NCBI GenBank assembly: GCA_905221605.1
Contig: CAJNDS010000213.1
Span: 1 to 55,000 of the forward strand
Direction: 5' to 3'
Length of the DNA: 55,000 bases
From: Symbiodinium natans
Lineage: Eukaryota; Sar; Dinophyceae; Suessiales; Symbiodiniaceae
Both the position numbers and the translations under genes were made by a program. Each line of letters begins with the position of its first letter. The stretch's first letter is position 1. Positions 30,975-42,954 of this stretch are shown here, piece by piece. Below the pieces are notes generated by a model. The model worked only from the letters and a program-made list of their open reading frames with translations. It did no database searches and was not told where the DNA came from.

Positions 30975-31640
30975 TCAGGGGGTTGGAGGCTGCGCAGACC
31001 GCCGCATTTGAAAACACAATGCGCGCATCATGGGTTTGGAAGGGATTCGTAAGCTTTGAAGCAGGCTTGCCGGCCAAAAAAAGCGGGGGGGTTGGGGGGG
31101 GGCGCAGCCCCCCCCCATTTGCAACACAATGCTCGCATCATCATGGGTTTGGAAGGGATTCGTATGATTGAAGCAAGCTTGCCCGGCTAAAAAGCGCAGC
31201 CCCCCCCCACCCCCCATTTGCAACACAATGCTCGCATCATCATGGGTTTGGAAGGGATTCGTATGATTGAAGCAAGCTTGCCCGGCTAAAAAGCGCAGCC
31301 CCCCCCCCCCCGCCCCTTTCAAGCGGAGGGGAATGCTCTCATGATGGTTTCGGAAAGGATTCATTTGCTTTGAAGCAAGCTGGCATGGCTTTAAGAAGCG
31401 GGGGGGTTGGGGGGGGCGCAGCCCCCCCCAATTTGCAAACCCAATGCTGGCATGATAGGCTTGGACAGGATTCATATGCTGAGAAGCTAGCTGGCACGGT
31501 TTTAAAGAGGGGGGGGGGGTCGGGCGGGGTGCAGCCCTCCCTCCACCGTTAGCAAACACAATGCTCGCATGATGGCCTTGGGAAGGATTCAGTGCTTTGA
31601 AAACGCTTGCACAGTTTAAAGGAGGGGGGGGGCGTTGGGG
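30975..31640. repeat. About 110-bp tandem repeat with G and C runs
   Basis: Six or so copies share GGTTTGGAAGGGATTCGTA, GAAGCAAGCTTGCC and CACAATGCTCGCAT, separated by G8 or C8 runs. The 277-residue minus-strand ORF over it is repeat translation. Confidence 0.85.
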
Positions 31641-31689
31641 ACGGGGTTGGGGAGGAAATTGCAAAAACAAATGACCTGGGGGAAGGGGG

Positions 31690-32110
31690 GGGGGGCGCGT
31701 TTTTTTTTTTGCTGCGGGTGCGGGGGCGCGTTTTTTTTTTTGCTGCGGGTGCGGGGGCGCGTTCTTTTTTTTGCTGCGGTGCGGGGCGACACGCGCGAGG
31801 TCACTCACTCACCTGGGGTGGGAGGAGGGGAGGGGGGCGCGTTTTTTTTTTTTTGCTGCGGGTGCGAGGGCGCGTTTTTTTTTTTTTGCTGCGGGTGCGG
31901 GGGGCGCGTTTTTTTTTTTTGCTGCGGGTGCGGGGCGACACGCGCCCAGGTCACTCACTCACCTGGAGGGTGGGAGGAAGCGGGGGGGAGGGGTGGGTGC
32001 GTTTTTTTTTTGCTGCGGGTGCGGGGGCGCGTTTTTTTTTTTTGCTGCGGGTGCGGGGGCGCGTTTTTTTTTTTTTGCTGCGGGTGCGGGGGCGACACGC
32101 GCCAGGTCAC
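31690..32110 (+). repeat. Higher-order GC minisatellite
   Basis: Triplets of the GCTGCGGGTGCGGGG/poly-T unit end each time in CGACACGCGC...GGTCACTCACTCACC, giving three units of about 150 bp. Phe/Gly-rich ORFs here are artefacts. Confidence 0.92.
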
Positions 32111-32472
32111 TCACTCACCGGGGCGGCCCCCGAAAAAAGCACCCACAGCAAAAAAGCACCCACAACAAAAAAAAAAAACACGGGTTCCCCCGGTACCCCA
32201 AACATCTAAAACACCCCAACTCCTAAACCTGGCACCACCTGCCTGGGTCGCTGAATGTGATCGAACCCCCAAGGATGCACACCGAAAAGATGTTCAGGGT
32301 TTAGGGCGAATATGGCCCTTATATTGCCTTAGAGGACCCTAAACCCTCAACCCTAAACCCTAAACCCTTTTCCAAACCCGGGGGTAGCACCTGAACAGTC
32401 CAAGGTAGAGTCCTTGGATTCGAGAACCAACAGGCCTTCCGAAGTCTTCGGCTGAAAAACCCACCCAAACAG

Positions 32473-32543
32473 AGGGTTTAGGGTTTAGGGTTTAGGGTTT
32501 AGGGTTTAGGGTTTAGGGTTTAGGGTTTAGGGCTAGGGTTTAG
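32473..32543 (+). repeat. TTTAGGG array
   Basis: About ten units; a poly-C run follows at 32587-32609. Confidence 0.93.
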
Positions 32544-32849
32544 AGTCTGTAGCGCAGTCTGCGAGCCCAATTGCCCTAAACCCGAACCCCCCCCCCCCCC
32601 CCCCCCCCCAAAATAACAAAAAAAAACCCAAGAAAATCGGAGGTCTCTGAAACTTGGGGAAAGAACGTAGCGACTCGCACACTCCCTTGATTGAGGAGTA
32701 CTCGTAAACGAGGATCCTGATCTCTCAGCCCCTAAGCGCCCCCACCCACCCCCGAAATAAAAAAAAAAAACGCTAAACCCTCAAACGCCCCCAAACCCCT
32801 AAACCCTCAATAACCCCATAACCCCAAACCCCGGAACCCTGAAAGAATA

Positions 32850-33160
32850 CCCCAAACCCTAAACCCTAAACCCTAAACCCTAAACCCTAAACCCTAAACC
32901 CTAAACCCTAAACCCTGCGTTTCCCAAACCTTCAAACCTCTCAAGCCCCGTGGACTCTGGAGTCGCTGGGGGTGACCCTAAACCCTAAACCCTAAACCCT
33001 AAGCCCTAAACCTGAACCTTTAAACCCTAAACCCTAAACCCTAAACCCTAAACCCTAAACCCTAAACCCTAAGCCCTAAACCCTAAACCCTAAACCCTAA
33101 ACCCTAAACCCTAAACCCTACCCTCTAAACCCTAAACCCTAGCCCTAAACCCTAAACCTC
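32850..33160 (-). repeat. CCCTAAA arrays
   Basis: Two blocks (32850-32915, 32975-33160), the second of about 24 units. Confidence 0.95.
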
Positions 33161-34514
33161 AAACTGCAAGGGGCCTCTTCGGTACAGCCGCTCCGCTTCG
33201 TCGCTTAACTCGAGGAGCCTTGTAGGGTTTGGGGGGTTTAGGGTATTAGGGAAGGTGGGGGTTTGGGGTTTAGGTGTGTTGGGGTGACAGGGGTGTAGGG
33301 TTTATGGGGGTTTCGGGGTTCGGGGTTTCGGGGTTTCGGGGAGTTTAGGTTTCAGGCTTTAGGGCTTGCGGGGGGGGCAGCATCTTGCTTTACTGAGGTG
33401 TTAAAGACACCCTGAACAGCCACATTCTCCAATGCTCGCTTAGAGCCCTCGACATGTGTATAACTTTATCTACACGCTGACCCCAAAACCTTCTGAAGAC
33501 TCTTGCTCCATCATCTGCCCCCAAGAAGCGAGGGCAGGTCGAATTTGAGTGAGTTTTCACGTAGGGTGGAGGCTGACAGAGACACTTCTTGGCGTTGGTC
33601 CACAATCTCCTCGGGGGGGGGGGGGGTGAGAAGCCTAATGCCCCTAATTTCAGGAATCCGCTTCAACGTGTCATGGGGATCTGAGTGTGGTTTTTTTGAG
33701 AAATGTTGCTTAAATGGTTCTCTAGGTGCGTTCATTCTTATAACCGCGGCGAAAGCCTAGCTGAGGAAAACCCCTAACTCTCTGTCTCTGCCTTTGCTTT
33801 TGCCTTCGGCTCTGTCTCTCTCTCTCTCTCTTCCTCGCTCTTTCTCGCTCTCGCTCTCTCTCTCTCTCTCTATCTCTGTCTTTCTTTCTCTTCATGTGTT
33901 TTCCAACCCCTCTCTCTATCTATTTATGACAACAAACTAAATCATCTCCATATATATATATATATATCAAAAACATATATATATATGTATATAATATAAT
34001 ATACACATGTGTATATATACATATTTATGTATACCGATCTATCGAATCTAGCCATGTAGAACACAGCTCCTCCTGCTTCTGGCCCATCTTCTCCCGCTTC
34101 TCCCGTTGAACCTGACACTGCAGCAGCAGCGGGTGGGGGGGGGGGGGGGGGGGGAAGAAAGGGCACTCGGGGTTTAGGGTTTAGGGCTTATAGGGTTCAG
34201 GGTTTAGGGTTTAGGGCTTAGGGTTTGGGGCTTAGGGTTTCGGGTTTAGGGAGAGCGAAACACGAGATTCAAAGAGAAGGAGAAAGAGGGTTTAGGGCTT
34301 AGGGTTCAGGGTTCAGGGTTTAGCGTTCAGGGTTTAGGGTTCAGGGCTTAGGGTTCAGGGCTTAGGGTTCAGGGTTTAGGGGCGCCGGTCTCCTCCTGAA
34401 GCTGCTTCTCCACCTTGGGCGGAGGAGGGGGACGCCGCCGGGTTGCCAGCTCGGCAAGGTCAGGGTGGCAGGCCATCCTGGGCGGAAGGACTCCAGGAAG
34501 CCACGGAGGATGGT

Positions 34515-34750
34515 AGGGGTTTAGGGTTTAGGGTTTAGGGTTTGGGGTTTAGGGGTTTAGGGTTTAGGGTTTAGGGTTTGGGGTTCGGGGTTTAGGTTTT
34601 AGGGTTTAGGGTTTAGGGTTCAGGGTTTAGGGTTTAGGGTTTTTAGGGTTTAGGGTTCAGGGTTTAGGGTTTAGGGTTTGGGGTTTGGGGTTTGGGGTTC
34701 AGGGTTTAGGGTTTAGGGTTTGGGGTTTGGGGTTTAAGGTTTAGGGTTTT
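34515..34750 (+). repeat. TTTAGGG/TTTGGGG/TTCAGGG array
   Basis: About 32 units of three intermixed variants. Confidence 0.93.
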
Positions 34751-35159
34751 GCTAAGCCCCCCAACGCCTGACTTAAACGTTTGGGTTTCGAGAAATACGT
34801 AGGGTGACAAGACACTCAAACACGTTTGTGACCGTTGTAGCTATTTTCCCTGCTACGTGCCACCCAGCATAAGTACACAGGAGCCTCCCATGGTAAAATG
34901 CAAGCTTGAACCCAGAAAACCGAACCCCAAACCCCAAACCCCAAACCCTACACCCTAAACCCGAAACCCCAGAACCCAACCACTACAGCTCCGATGGCTG
35001 GGTTGGGGAGCTTTGTGGCACACGGGTTGCGGGTTTGGGGGCCTCCGCGGAATCAGGGCGATAGAGGCTTTAGGGAGTTTAGGGAGTTTGGGGATTTAGA
35101 AAGTTCGGCCTTTGCGAAGCGGCTCAGGCCTTAGGGCCGCTTAGGATTGTAGGGTTCCC

Positions 35160-35475
35160 CCAAGCCCCTAAACCCTAAACCCTAAACCCTAAACCCTAAA
35201 CCCTAAACCCTAAACCCTAAACCCTAAACCCCCTAAAGATTTAGGGTTTAGTTGGTCAGGGGGTGTTTAAAGCGCAGCCCCAGACGCTGCAGCTGCGGCG
35301 GGATGATGTAGTTCTCCTCAGCTCGCCAATCTTCGCATGTAGGGTTGTCTGCCAAAACCCGAAGCCCGAAACCCTGAAACCCTAAAAGGGTTTAGGGTTT
35401 AGGGTTTAGGGTTTAGGGTTTAGGGTTTAGGGTTTAGGGTTTAGGGTTTAGGGTTTAGGGTTTAGGGTTTAGGGA
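35160..35475. repeat. CCCTAAA and TTTAGGG blocks in tail-to-tail order
   Basis: CCCTAAA (35165-35240) turns to TTTAGGG at 35246. A second turn, CCCTAAAAGGGTTTAGGG, is at about 35382, followed by 12 units. This polarity is opposite to a telomere fusion. Confidence 0.88.
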
Positions 35476-36109
35476 ACCCTACACCCAGCCTGCAGAGTCG
35501 AGACGTGATGAACCCAACTTGAAACTTCATAAACTCTTATGAAGCAGGGTTAGGACGCAAAGGGATCCCCTTGGGTTTCGGGTTTAGGGTTTAGGGTTTA
35601 GGGTTAAGTTTCCAAATATGGCCCCATTCCGATCTTCCCATGAACCTCCAAGTAAAAATTCGGGGGCGTGTAAGGCAGCAAACTCGCCCATTCGGAGGAG
35701 TTCGAGGTCCAGGAAGATGCAGGAATTCAATAGGGTTTTGGGTTTCGGGCTTGGGGCTTGGCCGGGTTTAGGGGTTTGGGCTTTGTACGTTTCGTGAGCT
35801 CGAGGAGCTTTCTCAGTACGGGGAACATAGTCCGGATTGCTGCAGTGGACGCCAACTTTGTTGCCAGTGGTCTGACACAGGGGTACCTTAAACCCTAAAC
35901 CCTAAACCCTAAACCCTAAACCCTAACCGTTGTAGGCTCAAGCCCAGAAGCCCAGGAACCCCAGGCCCAACAAGTACAAAGCGCCAAAAGACCCCAGACT
36001 GGATTCAGCGAAGTCACCAAAGTGGGCTTCTATGAGGCCAGGTACTTGTAAACGATAAAGTCTCCTATTGAGGTAATGTAGTGTTAAGATCCTTAAGAAG
36101 TCCCCTTCC

Positions 36110-36275
36110 CCCTAAACCAAACCCTGAACCCCAAACCCCAAACCCCAAACCCCAAGCCCTAAGCCCTAAGCCCGAAGCCCTAAGCCCGAAGCCCTAAACC
36201 CTAAGCCCGAAGCCCTAAACCCTAAACCCTAAACCCTAAACTCTAAACCCTAAACCCTAAACCCTAAACCCTAAA
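36110..36275 (-). repeat. CCCCAAA, CCCGAAG and CCCTAAA array
   Basis: Successive uniform sub-blocks of three variants. Confidence 0.92.
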
Positions 36276-36392
36276 CTAACACGAGCAAGGCACCCTAACG
36301 CCGATATCTTTGGGCTCCAGTCGTCGCGCCTCTTCCTCGGACACCTTCCGAGCCAAGTCCTTGGTGCACAGCTTTAAGGTAGAACCCTCTGT

Positions 36393-36533
36393 GGGTTTAG
36401 GGTTTAGGGTTTAGGGTTTAGGGTTTAGGGTTTAGGGTTTGGGGTTTGGGGTTTGGGGTTTGGGGTTTGGGGTTTGGGGTTTGGGGTTTGGGGTTTGGGG
36501 TTTGGGGTTTGGGGTTTGGGGTTTGGGGTTTAC
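36393..36533 (+). repeat. TTTAGGG then TTTGGGG array
   Basis: Six TTTAGGG units switch abruptly to about 14 perfect TTTGGGG units (36436-36531). Confidence 0.96.
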
Positions 36534-37144
36534 GGTTGAGGGCTGAGTTTCCTGAACGCTAAATTGGCACCTGGGAGCCAAATCAACCCTAAACCCTAAA
36601 ATGAACAAACTACGAACCGAACATGCAAGGGTTTAGGGTTTAGGGTTTAGGGTTTAGGGTTTAAGGTTTAGGGTTTAGGGTTTAGGGTTTAGGGGTTAGG
36701 GTTTAGGTGTCAGTGAGCCCTAGTAAACCACAATAAGCCCCACTTACCTTAATTACTCAGAAGCCCTAGTAATGCAAGCCCTGCAGTGAACCCTCATACG
36801 CCGTAAGTACTAACATAGCAAAGCACTAGTAGTGAACCCCTAACCCCTTAATTTACAACCCTAAACCCTAACCAGCCCCTCGGCCTTCAACCCTCAACCC
36901 CTAAGCCCTAAACCTAAACCGTAAACCTCAAACCCCAGACCCTAAACCCTACACAAGCCCTTACCGCAGAATCCTTTGAGGCCATACGAGGCTTCCAAGA
37001 AACCTCCAAAAGCGCCATTTTAAACCTGGGAGTGCCCGCAGGTTGTGGAGATTGAGGGTTTGGGGTGAAATGAAATTGTATAGGGTTTGGGTCCGGAGCT
37101 TTGTGCGGCTGTTCTCGTCTTGCTTTTGCGGCAGACTTTTTCAG

Positions 37145-37260
37145 CCTGGAGTCTTTGTGGGAACCTTGCAAAGATTGCTTTTGAGCGAGCTGTGCTGTGG
37201 GTGTGCGAACACACAAGATGGTCAAAAAACACAAGAATTGGCCATTTCGTGGGTTCCAAG
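37145..37260 (+). CDS. Exon of an unknown gene
   Basis: A 38-codon open block follows the acceptor GCAGACTTTTTCAG and ends ...FVGSK at a GC donor whose intron begins directly with CCCTAAA repeat (37261-37350). It encodes WSLCGNLAKIAFERAVLWVC and then a basic stretch. The sequence upstream (37084-37105) recurs in diverged form at 37490-37512, so a local duplication is likely. No neighbouring exon was chained with confidence. Confidence 0.35.
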
Positions 37261-37350
37261 GCCCTAAACCCTAAACCCTAAACCCTAAACCCTAAACCCT
37301 AAACCCTAAACCCTAAACCCTAAACCGTAAACCTAAACCCTAAACCCTTC
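37261..37350 (-). repeat. CCCTAAA array
   Basis: About 12 units, starting exactly at the end of the exon 37145-37260. Confidence 0.93.
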
Positions 37351-38245
37351 TGTTTTGGTCCTTGATTGGGGGTATCTGAAGACCCCACGTGGTCAAAACT
37401 CATGAAACTTTGCTCTTGGAGAGGCTCCCAGGGCCGCTAAACTGGGTGTTGGGGTTTTAGGGTTTAGGGTTTAGGGTTTAGGGATTGTACAGGGTTTGTG
37501 TCCGGAGCTTGTCGGGTTTTGCCGAGTGTTGCCGGGTTTTGCCGGGTTTTGTGTTTTTTTTTTTTTTTTTAACTTTTCCAACTTCGGTTTTGAGTGGTTT
37601 CAGGTGGGGGGGAAGGGGGGGGTTGAGGGGGCCTATAGGGGCGCCGACAGCATCTTTCGTGGCTTTCCTTTCCTATTCAGGGCCTTGTTTTGGTGCCTGA
37701 CAGCCATGCTTTTGTCGAGTTTTTTGCACTGTGAAGGATGAAGGATTATTGTACGAGCTGCTCGTAATGAAACGTGTACAGTTTCTATTTATACTGACTT
37801 AGATTGTTTAGGGGTTAGGGTTTAGGGCTTTTGGGGGTTGAGGTTGAGGGGTCGTTTAGGGGCTAGGGGTTTAGGGGATTAGGGGTTGAAGAGAAAGGGT
37901 AGAGGCAATGTAGACCCGAAGCTGCGGGTACCATGCTCGGGTTACACAGAACCAATGCCTAGTTGGGCGTTTGGGGCGGCACGTCTCGCCGGAGTCTCGC
38001 ACGCAAGCACGCTGCAGCCTCCTACTACACACTCGCCAGCATCACCAAGGAAACCCGACACGTGTGAACAATCAGAAATAACCCCAAACCCTAAACCCTA
38101 AACCCTAAACCCTAAACCCTAAACCCTGAAGTCGAAACCCCAGACCCTGACAACCCGAAACCCCCTTGCACAAAGCCCCTTAGAACACCCCCATGGGCCC
38201 CTGGGTTGGAGCGAAATCTCACATCAGACCCTCCACCCTTGGGTT

Positions 38246-38338
38246 CCTAAACCCTAAACCCTAAACCCTAAACCCTCAACCCTCAACCCTCAACCCTCAA
38301 CCCTAAACCCTAAACCCTAAACCCTAAACCCTAAACCC
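38246..38338 (-). repeat. CCCTAAA/CCCTCAA array
   Basis: Four CCCTCAA units sit inside CCCTAAA units. Confidence 0.92.
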
Positions 38339-38436
38339 GCCTCTCGTCGTCCTCCAGCTCCCCTGGCAGAAAAGCCGCCCTGAGCAGTGGCACCAGCCTG
38401 AAATGGGCACGTCGGCGTAGTCTTTCGAGTGTTGAG

Positions 38437-38600
38437 GGGTTTAGGGTTTAGGGTTTAGGGTTGAGGGTTTAGGGTTTAGGGTTTAGGGTTTAGGGAAAGG
38501 GGTTTTGGGGGGGGCCCTTAAACCCCTCAACCCCTAAACCCCCATTTCCCGAAACCGAAAACCCCGAACCCGAAACCCTGAACCCTAGACCCTCGATGGG
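38437..38600. repeat. Head-to-head telomeric inverted repeat
   Basis: About 70 bp of TTTAGGG/TTGAGGG, a G-rich centre (GGGGTTTTGGGGGGGG), then about 80 bp of degenerate CCCTAAA/CCCGAAA. Confidence 0.8.
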
Positions 38601-38914
38601 CACCTCGCAGCCGAACGCGGGAGGCTCGAAATCGAAGCTGAGGCAAACTGACGCAAGGGACTCCCTGAAGCAAGACCATAGGCCCAGACGGCCGCCACCC
38701 CCTCAACCCTCAACCCCAAATCCTAAACCCTACACCCTGAACCCTCAACCCTCAACCCCAAAAGGAGTTCAGGGTTGAGGGCTTCAGCATGCTTTTCCAA
38801 GGCCCCCTTGTTCGGGGGCTGGTGCTTAGGGGTCTTCATGCGGTCCAGAACTTCGAAAGAGAGGCCACCGGCGAGAAGGCGCATCAAAATGGCCTACGAA
38901 AAGGCAACACGAAA

Positions 38915-39012
38915 CCCTAAACCCTTTAAACCCTTTAAACCCTTTAAACCCTTTAAACCCTTTAAACCCTTTAACCCCTTTAACCCCTAAACCCTAAACC
39001 CTAAACCCTAAA
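38915..39012 (-). repeat. CCCTTTAAA (9-mer) array
   Basis: Six to seven units of a 9-nt variant, then CCCTAAA. Confidence 0.93.
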
Positions 39013-39828
39013 AGGCTTCAAGCCAAAAGCAAGAATTGGCCCAACAGCTAGGCCAAAACTCCGGAACAAACCCCAGATGCAACTTTTATGCAACTTTTTT
39101 CATGAAACCTGAACCCTGAAGCCAAAACGAGGGTTTAGGGTTTAGGGGTTAGAGTTTAGGGTTTAGGATTTAGGGGATTATGTGCAGAACCCGAACACTA
39201 AACGAGCCATCCGTTCTAAGGCCAGGTTGCTTTGGGGCCAGGGCTGCTGCAGGAAGAAAGAGGCCGCGAAGGATTTTCGAGGTCACCCGGAAGGAGAACT
39301 TTGACCTTTCCTGCAAGATGGCGTGAAGACCCCCCTCATAACATCACTTGAACCCCAAGTCTCTGAACCCCCTCATAACATCACTAAGGTCGTCAGCGTG
39401 TTCCCACTGAACCCACTAAAGCCTGATCTCCCAGCGCACCCCTCCCGAACGCTACACCCTCAACCCGAGCCCGAACTCTACACCCCCTGACCGATTCTCG
39501 CACACTCAACCCTGGACCCTGCTGAATCAACTCGAAACCCGAACCTTGAGACCTAAAACCCAGAACCCCGCCACACAACTACGGACTCTGGAAGCTGCAA
39601 GGGGAACCGCCTGCTACCCCTCAATCGCCAGATGCCATCACAACCCTAAGCCCCAAGCCCTACCTAGAGGTTTCTGGGTTTTTTACAGTTTTAGGGTTTA
39701 GGGTTTAGGGTTTAGGGCTTAGGGCCAAGGGGTTTAGGATTTAGGCCTACTCAGGGTACTGATGAACCTTCACATTCAAGCAAAAGCCCCCACCAAACCC
39801 CCAAAACAAAAAAAAAACGGCGCCTCTA

Positions 39829-39987
39829 AACCCTAAACCCTAAACCCTAAACCCTAAACCCTAAACCCTAAACCCTAAACCCTAAACCCTAAACCCTAAA
39901 CCCTAAACCCTAAACCCTAAAACCTAAACCCTAAACCCTAAACCCTAAACCCTAAACCCTAAACCTAAACCCTAAACCCTAAACCCC
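39829..39987 (-). repeat. CCCTAAA array
   Basis: About 22 units with two irregular ones. Confidence 0.95.
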
Positions 39988-40446
39988 AACAAAAAACCCG
40001 GTGCCTCTTGGAGGCAACCGAGGGCGCCCAGCGAGTCGCCCGCACCCAGCTGGCCCACCACCATCTTCTCGGGCCCATGGCTTTCCTTGGAGACCCGAAA
40101 GCCTAAAACCCCAACACCCTAGACCCTAAACCCTAAACCCTAAACCCTAAGCCCTAGACCCTATGGGAGCCTCAAAGTAGGGGGATCCTTAGACAGGAAC
40201 CCCTTTTGGGCCACACCAGGGTACACAAGGGGTCAGTTCGGGGCTACTTAGCTGGCAAGGGACGAACAACTTGAAGGTTCATGGATACTTAAAAAAAACA
40301 GACCTTAAGGGTATAAGCATAGTTGCCCTACTTCTAACCCTCCGTCGAATTCCTCCAAGTATAAGGTGTGTGCAAGGCCGTGGTATAGGAGAACGCCAGG
40401 CTCTTATGGGACCCTTTTCAGACGTCGGAAGGTCAGCCCCAGCCAG

Positions 40447-40733
40447 TTTGCGATGCGAGTTCCCCTCAACCCTGAACCCAAGAGCACATTCCGCTCCAGA
40501 TTTCAGGGATTGTGTGGCTGGGCCGCGTTGTGCTGCCAGAAGGGCTTTAGAGGTTTTGGGGCTTTCTTCGGTCAGAGTGCCTCGCTCCCCCGATGCAAGA
40601 ATAAGAACGGTTTAGGGTTTAGGGTTTAGGGTTTAGGGTTTAGGGTCATCAGAACAGCGCACTGCCTGTGAAAAAACACACTAAAGAGGTGGCAGCTGGA
40701 TTTTCCACCACCTTCCGAGCCCCTTCCATGTGG
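40447..40733 (+). CDS. Two chained exons with telomere-repeat donors, unknown product
   Basis: Exon 40447-40609 (54 codons plus 1 nt) follows AGCCCCAGCCAG and encodes a basic, Phe/Gly-rich stretch (FRSRFQGLCGWAALCCQKGF). It ends AAC G|GTTTAGGG. Exon 40689-40733 follows AAAGAG, completes the split Gly codon and encodes GSWIFHHLPSPFHV, ending GTG G|GTTTAGGG. Both donors are therefore the first bases of a TTTAGGG array. The intron (40610-40688) starts with about five repeats. A second frame is open over part of the first exon; I chose this one because phases join. Product unknown. Confidence 0.48.
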
Positions 40734-40792
40734 GTTTAGGGTTTAGGGTTTAGGGTTTAGGGTTTAGGGACGCGAAGACTACGATTTGCTGA

Positions 40793-40895
40793 TAAGAACC
40801 CCCCCCTCTGCCCCAAAAAGAAGAGATAATCATCCCTATATTGGTCTAACATTCTTTTTGTGGAGGTTCTTCACCATACAGTAGAAAAAGAAGAC
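40793..40895. repeat. MITE-like family G
   Basis: AAGAACCCCCCCCTCTG at the left and GTGGAGGTTCTTCACC near the right; it matches 51998-52125, which has longer paired ends. Confidence 0.6.
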
Positions 40896-41091
40896 CCTAA
40901 ACCTTTAACCCTAAACCTTCAACCCTCAACTCTGAACCCTAAACCCTAAATCTCTAAACCTTAAAACCCGAAGCCAGAATGGGCCACGTCTCCACGACCT
41001 CGCCCAGTGCTTCCACAGATAGGGAGCCGCTGGCAACGAGAAGCACACCAGGGAAGGACTCCCCAACCCGGACGACCAGGCCTTCAGTCGG

Positions 41092-41190
41092 TTTAGGGTT
41101 TAGGGTTTAGGGTTTAGGGTTTAGGGTTTAGGGTTTAGGGTTTAGGGTTTAGGGTTTAGGGTTTAGGGTTTAGGGTTTAGGGTTCAGGGC
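41092..41190 (+). repeat. TTTAGGG array
   Basis: About 14 units. Confidence 0.95.
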
Positions 41191-41754
41191 TTAGTTTTTT
41201 GGGGTTGAGGGGGACATGGCTGCCCAGGATACACCCCTAAACCTCTAAGCTCTAAGCCCCAAACGCTCTGGGGCTTGAAAGGGTTCTTGTAAACCGTGCA
41301 GACTAACCCAAGGTGCCGGAGCGCTGGGTCTGCAGCCGGCTAAAGGGGGGGGCGTTCCTTCTCCTTTAGACAAGCATCTTGCCAAAGTGGAGCCGTGTTC
41401 GACACTTGCAGGGTCCAACCACTGGGGCCGAAGAATTCGCAGTCTTGTGTGCTACCGGACCTGCCCCTCTTACACTGAATCAACACGGCTGGCTTTACCC
41501 CCCCCCCCCCTTGCATACCCCCCCTGCATATTTCCCTATATAACTCGCCTTCTACCCTCCTTACTCACCCTTCATGCCCCATTTATAGTCCCCTAAATTA
41601 AACCGCCTGTCCGTCAGGTCACTGTTGCGGTGAGCAAAGTACTCCTCGCAGGCCAGGGCAACAGCCCCCACCACGCCAGCCCGCTCCCACGCGGAGGCAC
41701 GCTGGCGGATGAAGCCTCGAATGTTCGGAGTTCAGAGGCCAACAGCGGTCTCAG

Positions 41755-42165
41755 CATCATATGGGTTATGAAAACAATTCATTGAAAGATGGGAAGAAAC
41801 AGATATTCTTAACTAATGATGTGAATAAAACTAAACATGTTATATTGAACCACAAAATAATGAACATGAAGCAATAGGATTTATGAATAATGTACAAGAT
41901 TATGTTTGTTGTGGTAATTCAAAATATGTTCATAAAAAAAGAAAGATATGATGAATAATGGTATATGATAATATTACTATTTTTAATTTCTTTAATAGTT
42001 TTTTAACATTTAAAAAACTATTAAAGAATGTTATCTTCCATTTCCCAATATTCAATTCCCAAACTCAAAATAAAATTGCATAAATTATTAACATTCCATT
42101 CATTATCATATAAAAATGAATATGATTTATTAATATTAATATTTGCAAAAAATGAGCAAGTACTC
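41755..42165. other. AT-rich island with a perfect hairpin
   Basis: About 410 bp of strongly AT-rich DNA with abrupt edges in GC-rich surroundings. A perfect inverted repeat has 17-bp arms (41990-42006 and 42010-42026) and a 3-nt loop. Short protein-like readings occur on the plus strand: MGYENNSLKDGKKQIFL from 41760, a frame-shifted continuation (NNEHEAIGFMNNVQDYV), and KNEYDLLILIFAKNEQ near the right end. It could be an organelle-derived fragment or a decayed foreign coding sequence; I cannot tell which. Confidence 0.6.
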
Positions 42166-42954
42166 CGACCCGTATCGTATGTTGGGTTTCTACCGGCAGT
42201 TGCGGGTTAGGGCTTGTGCGGGTTCAGAAGTCTTCTTGAGGGGCTTGAGGACAATTGGTCGAAACTTTGTGCCGCTCTCGGACTCAATGGTCGTCAGGGG
42301 CTCATGGTCAGGGACAAGACTTGCTTAAGTGAAATATGGCTTGTCTGCTGAACTCCTGATTTGGAGAAACGAATCCAGCGGCACCAGATGTATAGCAGGG
42401 TTATCATCATTTCCGTTTTCTGTCTTTTTTTTGGCGGGGGGGGGGGGGTGGGGGGGGTGGGGGGGGGCGGCGAGGAGCGTGTCTTATCGCGGATGTTGGG
42501 CCACCTCCCTACGAAGTGGCGGTTGGCAAAGAACAGGTCTCTGAAAATTGCTCAACACGGTTCTCTAAAACCAATACGAGATATGCCCACACATATATAC
42601 ACTTATAGTATCCCAAAGGCCGGCCTGGAAGGTAGAACAACTGAACCTCGCAAGACTCAAAGTCGTGTGACGAGCGCCGAAAATCCCTAAACTTCACACC
42701 CCATCAACCCTGCAAACCCTCTAGACTCTAAACTCTATATAAGCTTTATAAAGCCTATAAAACGCCTATAAGCCCAAATATGAACCCTACAAGCTCCTAT
42801 GCGGCACATCCCCGCCTTGTAGGAGTCTCTGGGTGTCACCGGAAGATGTGGGGCTTTCCCCACTTTCCACCGGCATTTCGGGCTACATGGCTCCCACCCC
42901 CACGCTTCGCGTCGTAAGGGTTGCGGATCTCGGGCTTAGGGCTTGGGGGGTCTC

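Larger units (their letters stand above)
33161..36900. other. Mosaic stretch without a resolved gene
   Basis: Telomeric arrays at 34168-34255 (+), 34287-34382 (+), 34920-34980 (-), 35573-35607 (+), 35887-35928 (-), 36628-36710 (+); a CT-rich tract 33790-33910; TA runs 33950-34030; poly-G 34136-34154. Exon-sized open blocks such as 33485-33530 were not chained. Confidence 0.5.
37351..40446. other. Mosaic stretch without a resolved gene
   Basis: Besides the arrays listed separately: 38085-38130 (-), 39130-39176 (+), 39688-39725 (+), 40118-40160 (-). The poly-T run 37554-37570 lies next to a CCGGGTTTTG tandem (37515-37550). No chained exons. Confidence 0.45.

Noticed and set aside
30975-32342. 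Pro-rich or Phe/Gly/Cys-rich ORFs up to 277 residues
   Set aside because: They follow the minisatellite units and homopolymer runs in several frames at once.
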